A DNA stretch of 7,729 nucleotides, taken from assembly GCA_964460345.1 (NCBI GenBank), contig CAYWRO010000118.1, positions 1 through 7,729 on the forward strand, read 5' to 3'. Shown in pieces: positions 1-7,000 of this stretch (positions are counted from its first letter, which is position 1; every line of letters begins with the position of its first letter). The DNA comes from CAYWRO01 sp964460345. Lineage in GTDB: Bacteria > Planctomycetota > Phycisphaerae > Phycisphaerales > UBA1924. Made by a program: the position numbers and the translations under genes. The notes beneath the pieces are model-generated. The model made no database searches, was not told the DNA's origin, and worked only from the letters and a program-made list of their open reading frames with translations.

Positions 1-392
1 GCCTGGTACGGCGTGTACTGCGTGTACCAGCCGGGGTTTTCGAGGATGTTGCGCTGAATCACCGGGGGCGTGATCGTGTGGTGATACCCCATGCCGAGGC
101 AGGAGCGGTACACCTTGTTCTTCGCGGCGATCGTGCGCAGTTCCTGCAGCAGCTCGTGCTCGCCGCGCGCGGGGCCGATCTGCAGTTCGCCTTTCAGGCG
201 GATCGAGGCGGGGATCGTTTCGTCGATGAGCTGGTCGAGCCCGGCGCACCCGATCGTCTCGAGCATCGCGGCGACGTCCGCCTCATCGGGGCCGATGTGC
301 CGGTGGATGAACAGGTCGGTGGGGGGGAGGATGGCGTGGCCGGCGGCCTGGCGGCCCGCGGCTCCGTTGGTCTGTGCGCCGGCGGCGGTCAT
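1..392 (-). CDS. gcvP: Glycine dehydrogenase (decarboxylating), P protein of the glycine cleavage system; N-terminal part only
   Basis: The pyridoxal-phosphate P protein decarboxylates glycine and passes the aminomethyl group to the lipoyl arm of H protein, in the cytosol. About 130 codons lie in the window; the rest runs off the left edge, so the PLP-lysine region is not visible. The visible part has the family's N-terminal signature, FIHRHIGPDEAD at residues 28-39. Further on come GMGYHHTITPPVI and then NILENPGWYTQYTPYQ, which match the E. coli protein nearly position by position. This looks like the single-chain P protein or its N-terminal subunit form; the split cannot be decided here. 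I chose the ATG at 392: AGGA lies 8 bases upstream and this leaves 27 residues before FIHRHIG. An in-frame ATG at 428, with AGGA 6 bases upstream, would add 12 residues (MTTHTTSSRTVR). The gene is divergent from the peptidase and no other gcv gene is visible. Family identity is secure; the exact start is not. Confidence 0.95.
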   Translation of the reverse strand, partial: MTAAGAQTNGAAGRQAAGHAILPPTDLFIHRHIGPDEADVAAMLETIGCAGLDQLIDETIPASIRLKGELQIGPARGEHELLQELRTIAAKNKVYRSCLGMGYHHTITPPVIQRNILENPGWYTQYTPYQ

Positions 393-765
393 GCGAACGG
401 TCCTGCTGCTTGTGGTGTGGGTGGTCATCGGCGATCCTGTGGCGCGGCACGCCGCTGAGGGCCTGCCGTCAACGGCGACGTCGCGGTGACGTCCGGTGTG
501 AGTCGCTCCCCCCGGCGTGCTCCCCCTGGCCGCGGTCGCGCGTGGCGAGCGCGGGATGGTGGCACGTGATCGTAGGGGAGTTGCCGGGGATTCAAGCCCC
601 GGCGCGCCGGCAACCACCGCGTTTGTGCCGGGTATGCCCCAGGGTGTCCGCCGTCGCGCGGCGGCGCTGCACCCGGGCCGCCTTCGTACACTTCCCGGTT
701 CCACGCATCGGTGCGCCCGCCCCGCTCGGTCTCCCGTCCGCTCCCTGGTTTTGTGAGGTCCCCCC
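393..765. other. Divergent intergenic region between gcvP and the M28 peptidase gene
   Basis: This stretch of about 370 bases should hold the promoters of both divergent genes. I see no good pair of -35 and -10 boxes on either strand. The best fragments are a TTGACG on the minus strand (467-472) with no partner, and a TACACT on the plus strand (687-692) with no upstream partner. A GC-rich inverted-repeat cluster lies at 580-614. There is no tRNA, no convincing small gene and no sequence resembling a glycine riboswitch aptamer in front of gcvP. Short open frames here are those expected in GC-rich DNA. Confidence 0.6.
580..614. repeat. Overlapping inverted repeats able to form two competing hairpins
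   Basis: GTTGCCGG at 580-587 is perfectly complementary to CCGGCAAC at 607-614. Inside it, GCCGGGG at 583-589 pairs perfectly with CCCCGGC at 597-603 around the 7-base loop ATTCAAG. The two stems share bases 583-587, so they cannot form together as drawn. There is no T tract, so it is not an ordinary intrinsic terminator. It may be an operator-like site or a leader structure for the plus-strand peptidase gene (152 bases before its ATG) or for gcvP. GC-rich DNA gives such repeats by chance quite often. Confidence 0.35.
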
Positions 766-2769
766 ATGCCGCGTTTCAGCCCCTTCGGCCCGGTCGGCCT
801 GTGTCTCGCCCTCCTGCCCGCCCTCCCGGCGGCCGGGGCGGAGGCGCTGCGCGACACGACGACCATCCACGAGGCCATGAGCGAGGCCGATGCGGACGCC
901 CTGACCTACCTGCAGCACGTCACGACGCTCTCCAACCCCTTCTTCGAGGGCCGCGGCACGGGCACCGCGGGCAACGAGCGGGCCCAGGATTACCTCCAGT
1001 TTCATTTCGAGCGGCTGGGCCTCAAGCCCGCCTTTGAGAAGACCGTGACGCTGCCGGATGGGACCGAGGTCGTGGAGGCCGGCGCCAGCTACCGGCAGGC
1101 GTTCCCCTTCGCCACCGCCGCGGAGGTCACCGCCGAGGGGCTTGGCATCGCCGGCGGCCCCGAGGCGGAAGGGGACCGGCCGACGTTCGTGCCGGGCCGG
1201 GATTTCAACGTGCTGGGCTTCTCCGGGACGGGCCGCGTGGAGGGACCCGTTGCCTTCGTCGGGTACTCGATCGGCGACGGCCCGGACGGCTACACGAGCT
1301 ACCCGGACGATGAGGACCTGTCCGGCAAGATCGCGCTGATGCTGCGGTTCGAGCCGGTCAACGAGGAGGGACGCAGCGCCTTCACCGGCGGCCGGTGGAG
1401 CGGGCACGCGGGGCTCATGGGCAAGATCAGCGAGGCGGCGGAACGGAACGCCGCGGCGATCATTCTGGTGAGCCCGCCCGGCGCGAGCGACCCGCGCACC
1501 AACGAACTGGAGACGGCCGAGTCGACGGCCTCCTACGCCCGGCGGGGGCTGGAGATCCCGGTGGTGATGGTGACGATGGACGCCGCGGACCGGTTGCTGC
1601 AGCGGGTGGATGCGCAGAAGCGAACGCTGGCGGATCTCCGGAAGCTGGCGGATGCGGGGGATGAGGGGGTGATCGACCTCGGCGGGGCGCCCGTGACAGT
1701 CCAGGCGGGGATCGAGCGGAAGGCGGCCTACAGCAACAACATGGGGGCGATCCTTCCGGGGCGCGGCGACCTCGCGAAGGAGTACATCGTCATCGGCGCC
1801 CACTTCGACCACGTCGGACGCGGGTACCAGGGAGGGCGCAACCCGGCCGAGTACGGCACGATCCACCCCGGCGCGGACGACAACGCCAGCGGCACGAGCG
1901 GCATGCTGCTCGCCGCGGAGAAGCTGGCCGCCGCGTACGCAAACCTGCCGCCGCAGGCGAGCGTCCGGTCGGTGCTGTTCCTGGGCTTTTCGGGAGAAGA
2001 GATCGGACTGATCGGCTCGCGGTACTTTGCGAGCAACAGCCCCATCGCGGCGGACGACATGTTCCTGATGATCAACATGGACATGATCGGGCGCCTGCGC
2101 GAGTCGCTGGATGTGCAGGGCGTGGAGACGGCCGAAGGGCTTAAGGAGCTTCTCCTGCCGCACTTCGACGCCTCGGGGCTGGAGATCTCCTACACGCCGG
2201 GGGGCACGGGTCCGTCGGACCACACGAACTTTTACAACCTTGGCGTGCCGGTGCTGTTCTTCTTTACGGGGCTGCACCATGAGTACCACACGCCGGCGGA
2301 TGTGGTGTCGCTGATCAACGTGGATGGAGCGGCGCGCGTGATCGACCTGGTCACGAAGGTCGTGCTCGACTTCGCGGACAATGAGGAACGTCTGGAGTTC
2401 GTCGCGGCCGGGCGCGGGAGGCGGCCGCGGATGCCGCCGGCCGATGAGCCCGGTCAGCCGCAGGCGGCGGGGCCGTCACGCATGGAGATGAAGGTGCGCT
2501 TCGGCATCGCCCCCGGGATGTACGGCGAGTCGAGCGGCGGCGTGCTCGTGGGGCAGGTGATGCCGGAGACGAGCGCCGCCGAAGCGGGCGTGCAGCCCGG
2601 GGACCGGCTCATCACGTGGAACGGGGTCGAGATCATGGACGTCGCCGGGTGGATGGAGATGCTCGCGAAGCACCAGCCCGGTGACACGGTGCAGGTGGGC
2701 ATTTTGCGGGACGGCAGCGAAATCACGCTTCCGGTGACCCTGAAGGCATCCGACCGATCGCCGCGTTGA
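766..2769 (+). CDS. Exported M28-family zinc peptidase with PA insert and C-terminal PDZ domain
   Basis: This 667-residue protein is probably a di-zinc aminopeptidase acting outside the cytoplasm. Residues 1-25 form a Sec signal peptide with a likely cleavage after AGA. Residues about 157-300 look like a protease-associated (PA) insert, with GKIALMLRF and IPVVMVTMDAADRLL. The M28 catalytic core spans about 320-540 and keeps the whole metal set: H346 in AHFDHVG, D371 in GADDNASG, catalytic E411 and zinc E412 in GEEIGLIGS, D439 in NMDMIGR and H508 in HHEYHTPAD. These match the Vibrio aminopeptidase residues H97, D117, E151, E152, D179 and H256. A Pro/Arg-rich linker (about 546-572) leads to a PDZ domain (about 575-662) with GVLVGQVMPETSAAEAGVQPGDRL. 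The start is supported by GAGGT (755-759), 6 bases before the ATG. The gene appears monocistronic: it diverges from gcvP and ends before a terminator. The exact substrate cannot be told. Confidence 0.92.
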   Translation: MPRFSPFGPVGLCLALLPALPAAGAEALRDTTTIHEAMSEADADALTYLQHVTTLSNPFFEGRGTGTAGNERAQDYLQFHFERLGLKPAFEKTVTLPDGTEVVEAGASYRQAFPFATAAEVTAEGLGIAGGPEAEGDRPTFVPGRDFNVLGFSGTGRVEGPVAFVGYSIGDGPDGYTSYPDDEDLSGKIALMLRFEPVNEEGRSAFTGGRWSGHAGLMGKISEAAERNAAAIILVSPPGASDPRTNELETAESTASYARRGLEIPVVMVTMDAADRLLQRVDAQKRTLADLRKLADAGDEGVIDLGGAPVTVQAGIERKAAYSNNMGAILPGRGDLAKEYIVIGAHFDHVGRGYQGGRNPAEYGTIHPGADDNASGTSGMLLAAEKLAAAYANLPPQASVRSVLFLGFSGEEIGLIGSRYFASNSPIAADDMFLMINMDMIGRLRESLDVQGVETAEGLKELLLPHFDASGLEISYTPGGTGPSDHTNFYNLGVPVLFFFTGLHHEYHTPADVVSLINVDGAARVIDLVTKVVLDFADNEERLEFVAAGRGRRPRMPPADEPGQPQAAGPSRMEMKVRFGIAPGMYGESSGGVLVGQVMPETSAAEAGVQPGDRLITWNGVEIMDVAGWMEMLAKHQPGDTVQVGILRDGSEITLPVTLKASDRSPR

Positions 2770-2781
2770 GTCCGCCGGCAA

Positions 2782-2807
2782 CTGAGCACACATGGCTGAG
2801 CACACAT
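2782..2807. repeat. Tandem direct repeat of 12 bp just before the terminator
   Basis: CTGAGCACACAT occurs at 2782-2793 and again at 2796-2807, separated by two G bases (14-base period). It lies between the peptidase stop codon and the terminator stem. It is probably a local slippage duplication; no function is evident. Confidence 0.7.
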
Positions 2808-2809
2808 AG

Positions 2810-2841
2810 AAGAAGCCCCGGCGCCTGCACCGGGGCTTCTT
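2810..2841. terminator. Bidirectional Rho-independent terminator between convergent genes
   Basis: A perfect 12-bp stem pairs 2810-2821 (AAGAAGCCCCGG) with 2830-2841 (CCGGGGCTTCTT) around the 8-base loop CGCCTGCA. The outer part of each arm is A-rich on its 5' side and T-rich on its 3' side. Plus-strand transcripts therefore end in CTTCTTT and minus-strand transcripts in CTTCTTCTAT. It lies 40 bases after the peptidase stop and 74 bases after the stop of the convergent secretin-like gene, so it can serve both. Confidence 0.9.
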
Positions 2842-2915
2842 TCACAAATCTCTCAGGGTGCGGGCCCGCCGCTTACTGCCCGAAGCGGAAGCCCGCGGTG
2901 AGAGGTCCGGAATGC

Positions 2916-3884
2916 TCAGCCGCCCCCGCCACCACCGCCCCCGCCGCCCCCGCCCCCGCCACCTCCCCCGCCTCCGCCGCCGCCCTGGCCGGGAACGACG
3001 CCGGTAACGGGGTACTGCTCGAAGCCGTCGACGGTGCCGATGCTTGTGTCCACGTTCAGTGTGACGTAGCGGCGGCCCTCAACAACCCGGGCCGTGTGCG
3101 AGGCGGGCCACCACGCGTAGCCGTTGATCTGGCGGTGCATGTAGTCCGGGGCGTTCACGATCAGCGTGCCCTGCCAGTAGCGGATCGAACCCCCCTCGCC
3201 GCCATTCTCAATCCACTGCTCCGTCTCGACGATGGTCCGGATGAGGTCGGCCAACTCTTCCGCCCGCTCTTCACGGGTGGTCCGCTCCTCTTCTTCGTCA
3301 TCATCGTCCTCAAAGGGGCTCTGTCCCTGGCCGCCTTCCGACTGCTGCAGCACTGCCTCCAGATCGATCTCCGGCACCTGGTCGTACCGCGGCACCACAA
3401 AGAGCAGATCGTTGATGTCGTAGATCTCAACGCGCTTGTCGCGGTTCAGCACGTCTTTGGGGCCGACCTGCATCGTGCCGTGCTCGGTCATCTGCCAGGT
3501 GTTCTGCGTGAAGTCGACTTCCGCCTTGTCGAGCACCTTCTCAAGCAGCTCCAGGGCAGGGCGGCCCTTCACGCTGACGGTGATCAACTGTTCGGGATCA
3601 AGCCCGCTGGTGCGATCGTTCAGCCAGACCACCTCAAGGTCCGCGCCGGTGATCTCGCGGATAAACCGCATGACATCTTCGAGACGCTGTTCCTCAAGCT
3701 CGATCGTGACCGTCCGCTGCATCTTCAGCAACGTGTCACGCTTCGGATTGACCGACCGGCGCGCGGGGGCGGACGAGGTCTCCGTGGTCGTGGTCTGTGC
3801 TGTTGCCGGCAAGGCCAGTCCGGCCGCGGCGATGACCGCCGCCGCGAGGAGACGGGGCGAAAAACTGCGAGTGCTTGATCTCAT
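2916..3884 (-). CDS. Exported protein with secretin N0-like region, acidic linker and polyglycine C-terminus
   Basis: This 322-residue protein starts with a clear Sec signal peptide (cleavage likely after ATA, near residue 29). Residues about 57-143 follow the secretin/TonB short N-terminal (N0-like) pattern: VTIELEEQRLEDVMRFIREI, then a strand ending in LITVSVKGRPALELLEKVL, then a short strand pair. A YDINDLLFVVP segment follows at 155-165. Residues 192-200 are an acidic patch (EDDDDEEEE). A second small alpha/beta unit, about 209-255, has ADLIRTIVETEQW and GSIRYWQGTLIVNAP and resembles a secretin N1-type repeat. The secretin barrel is absent. Residues 301-322 are all glycine. The start at 3884 has GGAG 7 bases upstream. 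The gene lies 174 bases downstream of the RND transporter gene on the same strand and converges with the peptidase gene. It is probably periplasmic or envelope-associated; a link to a type II secretion or pilus-like apparatus is inference. Its true function is unknown. Confidence 0.6.
   Translation of the reverse strand: MRSSTRSFSPRLLAAAVIAAAGLALPATAQTTTTETSSAPARRSVNPKRDTLLKMQRTVTIELEEQRLEDVMRFIREITGADLEVVWLNDRTSGLDPEQLITVSVKGRPALELLEKVLDKAEVDFTQNTWQMTEHGTMQVGPKDVLNRDKRVEIYDINDLLFVVPRYDQVPEIDLEAVLQQSEGGQGQSPFEDDDDEEEERTTREERAEELADLIRTIVETEQWIENGGEGGSIRYWQGTLIVNAPDYMHRQINGYAWWPASHTARVVEGRRYVTLNVDTSIGTVDGFEQYPVTGVVPGQGGGGGGGGGGGGGGGGGGGGGG
2919..2984 (-). repeat. Codon-varied polyglycine tract of 22 codons at the C-terminus of the secretin-like protein
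   Basis: Twenty-two consecutive glycine codons end directly at the TGA stop. All four glycine codons occur, in irregular order: mostly GGC, several GGG, three GGT and two GGA. Positions 1 and 2 of each codon are always G while position 3 varies. The run is therefore not a simple nucleotide microsatellite in another frame, and the glycine frame is the one being kept. Confidence 0.9.
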
Positions 3885-3895
3885 GGGTTTGCTCC

Positions 3896-3932
3896 GCAGG
3901 GCCGGCAGCAGTCCGCGCCGGCTGCACCCTGC
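3896..3932 (-). promoter_or_regulatory. Leader hairpin abutting the ribosome binding site of the secretin-like gene
   Basis: On the minus strand GCAGGG (3932-3927) pairs with CCCTGC (3901-3896). An inner CCGG/CCGG pair can also form, or alternatively GCAGC with GCTGC. The 3' side of the stem ends exactly one base before the GGAG ribosome binding site (3895-3892). It could attenuate translation or trim read-through transcripts from the RND gene. It has no T tract, and chance is a real alternative in DNA this GC-rich. Confidence 0.3.
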
Positions 3933-4058
3933 CTGTTCGCGGGGCGCACGGTCCCCGTTCCCGAGGTTGGACGCGGACGGGGCGGGAAAGTTCCCGGCCG
4001 ACCGCGGGCGGGGCTCGCCGCCACCCTTCGTCTTCGTGCCCCCCTGTTCAGGCAGGGT

Positions 4059-7000
4059 TCACGCAAGCGCGGGTTCCGGCTCGGTGGCCGGCGCATCCGC
4101 GGCGGGCTCCCTGCCGCCCCTGCCGCTCTGGGGCTTCGGGCCGGGTGGAGTGCGTCGCAGGGCCGTCTTGAGCCCCGCGCCCATGTCCAGGACGAGCGAG
4201 AACATCAACGGGACGAGCACGAGTGTGAACATCGTCGAAACGAGCATGCCTCCGACGACGACGGAGCCGAGCCCTCGGTACATCTCGCTGCCCGCCCCTG
4301 GGAAGAGGATGAGGGGGAGCATGCCGCCGACGCTGGTTGTGGTGCTCATGAAGATGGGGCGGATGCGGGTGGCGATCGAGCGTTCGATCGCGGCGTGGGC
4401 GGGCATCGGCGGTTCTTCCGTCTCCGCCTCGCCGCGCATGAAGTTGAGCGCCTGGTGGACGATGAGGATGGCGTTGTTCACCACCACGCCGATGAGGATG
4501 ACGAACCCGAGCATCGTCAGCACATCAAGCTGCTGCGGGGCAATGGTGGGATCCCGCACCGTGTACCAGTGAACCATCGCCAGCCCGGCGAAGCCTCCGA
4601 CCACGGCCAGCGGCACGCTGAACATGATGACGAACGGGTAGAGGAAGGATTCGAAGAGCGCGGCCATCAGCAGGTAGGTCACGACGAGCGCCCAGATGAA
4701 GCGCGCGGTGAGCAGTTGCGGCTCAACGGTGATGGTCCACGCGAGCAGGGCGAGCACAACGCCCAGCAGCACGGCTCCGGCCGCGCCGTACAACAGCTTC
4801 AGTTCACCACGGTTGACGCTGCGCCAGATGACGAAGCCGGCGAGGCCCAGCGCGCCGGCCGACACGATAAAGACGGCCAGCACACCCAACGTCAGGTGCG
4901 TGGAGCTTGCCGGGCCGGTAGGGCGGCCGAAAAGCGAGGCGTTCACCTCGTCAAGCTTGGCCGCGGTTCCTTCAAGACGGACGCGCATCGTCGAATCGAC
5001 GAGGCCGGCCTGCTCCGCGGGCGCGATGATCTGCTCGCGAATCTCATTCATGACCTCTTCGAGTGCACGGCCGGCCGGCGGTCGAATGCGGAGCGTGACC
5101 GACGGCAACTCCTCGATCCGCTGAATCTGCTGCGGGGCCAGGCCGGAGACGATCTCGGCGACGGTGTCGGCGGGCACAATGCGCCCGGAGCGTGTCGCGA
5201 GCGGGATCTCGGCCATCTGCTCGCGGTAATCCAACCGGCCGCCCTTGGGCAGCAGCACGATGTCCGCCGTGTCGCCGTCGAGAATCATCTCGCCGGCGTA
5301 CGCGCCGTCGAAGAGCGCACGCACCGCCGTGCCGAGGTCCGCAGTCGTCAGGCCGAGTTCCCTTCCCTGCCGGGTGAGCCGGATCCGCCACTCCTGCTCC
5401 TGCAGGTTGTAGTTGGATGGATCGGGACTGACGTTGCCGTACGTGTACAGGCCGACGGCCGTGTTCATCATCTCCGAGGCGGCCGCGACGACGCGATCCA
5501 GCCGTGGCCCGGAGATCTCCAGGTCGATGGTGTTGCCGCCGCCGACGCCGCCGCCGAAGAGGGACGTCTGCGAGGCGCCGCCGAAGGAGTCGGGGATGGT
5601 GTTCATCGCGTTGGTCAGGAGCTGACCGACCGGGATGACGACCTGTTCATCCTGGCTGTTGGCCCCGATGAACATGCCGCCCTGGAAGGCGCCGATGAAG
5701 AAGTCGCCGACGGGCACGGGGTCGAAGGGCGCGAGACCTGAGTTTGGCCCCCAGCCGCGGGGGATGGGAGGCAGGCTCGCGACGGAAGCGGGATCGTTGA
5801 TGTTCGCCTCGGCGTACGGCGTGATCTGCGCCTCGATGCGCTCGGCGTAGTCCACCTGCTCGCGGACGGACAGGCCGGGGGGGATCAACAGGCCGCCGAA
5901 CACGAGGTTGCGGTTGCCGGCGGGGAGATAGTCCAGCGGCGGCATGAGCACAAGCGCGCCGACGATGGAGATCGCCGTCATGACGAGAATGACGGCGGGG
6001 CGGATCGTCGCGCCGCGCCAGCCGCCCATCATCCAGCGAACGCTGCCGGCAAATCTATTGACCACGTTGCCGAAAAGGCCCGCAAGGCCGAAGAGCGAGT
6101 GCCAGGCGGTCAGCAGCGGCGCTTCGTGCGACGGCGGCGGGCGCAACCAGCGGGAGCAGGCCGTCGGGATGACGGTGATCGACACCATCAGCGAGAGCGC
6201 GACGGCGCCCGCCATGGCGAGCGAGATGTCGCGGAAGAGCTGCCCGGCTTCTTCCTGGATTGTCAGGACGGGAATGAAGACGGCGATGGTCGTGAGGCTG
6301 CTGGCCAGAATGGCGCCCCAGACTTCCTTGCCGCCGCGGTAGGCGGCTTCCATCGGACGGACGCCCTGCTGCAGATGGCGGTAAATGTTTTCCAGGACGA
6401 CGATGGCGTTGTCGACGACCATGCCGACCGCGAAGGCCAGGCCCGCCAGGGAGATCACGTTGAGCGTGCGCCCCATCGCCAGGAGGAGCAGGAAGGTGCC
6501 GATGACGCTGATCGGAATCGCCAGGGCGATGACGCCGGTCGAAACCACGGAGCGGAGGAAGAGCAGCAGGACGAGTGCCGCGATGCCGCCGCCGATGTAC
6601 AGGTTCTGCGTCACCAGCGAAATGGCCGACTCGATGTAGGTGGTTTCATCGTAAACCTGGCGGAGGCGGAGGTCGTCGCCGACGGATGGATCGAGGTTGG
6701 GGAGGATGTTGGCCTGCACCTCGTCGAGGCGAGCGCGGAGGTCTTCCATCACGTCGACGACGTTGGCGTCGGTCTGCCGGATCACGTTCATCGCCAGGCA
6801 CGGCACGCCCATGGAACGGACAAAGCCGCGCTGCTTGACGTGGCCGATCTCGACCGTGCCGACGTCGCGCACGTAGACGGGCTTGCCGTCGCGGTAGGCG
6901 ATGACGGTGTCGAGGATGTCCTCCTCGCGTTCAAACTTGCCGACGACGCGGATGCGGTAGTCGCGCTTGCCTTCGGCGCTCGTGCCGCCGGAGACGTTGC

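Noticed and set aside
429..600. Glycine riboswitch in front of gcvP
   Set aside because: The conserved aptamer core segments I would expect are not present on the minus strand in this region.
583..603. Possible tRNA T-arm (stem with ATTCAAG loop)
   Set aside because: The loop has an extra A relative to a T loop, and there is no acceptor stem, anticodon arm or D arm around it.
592..2289. Long open frame (565 codons) on the minus strand, antisense to the M28 peptidase gene
   Set aside because: It is Arg/His/Val/Gly-rich with no recognisable domain and lies opposite a clearly real gene with all catalytic residues. GC-rich codon use opens such antisense frames.
2766..3878. Open frame of 370 codons on the plus strand opposite the secretin-like gene
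   Set aside because: It runs through the terminator and the polyglycine tract. The minus-strand frame has a signal peptide, a ribosome binding site and domain-like patterns, and the plus-strand frame has none.
3983..3996. Hairpin CGGGAAAGTTCCCG as a terminator of the RND operon
   Set aside because: The stem is short with too small a loop and there is no T tract on the minus strand, so termination is not supported.
4395..5741. Open frame of 448 codons on the plus strand opposite the RND gene
   Set aside because: It is a shadow of the RND coding sequence: a highly charged His/Arg/Glu/Asp-rich composition with no fold-like pattern.
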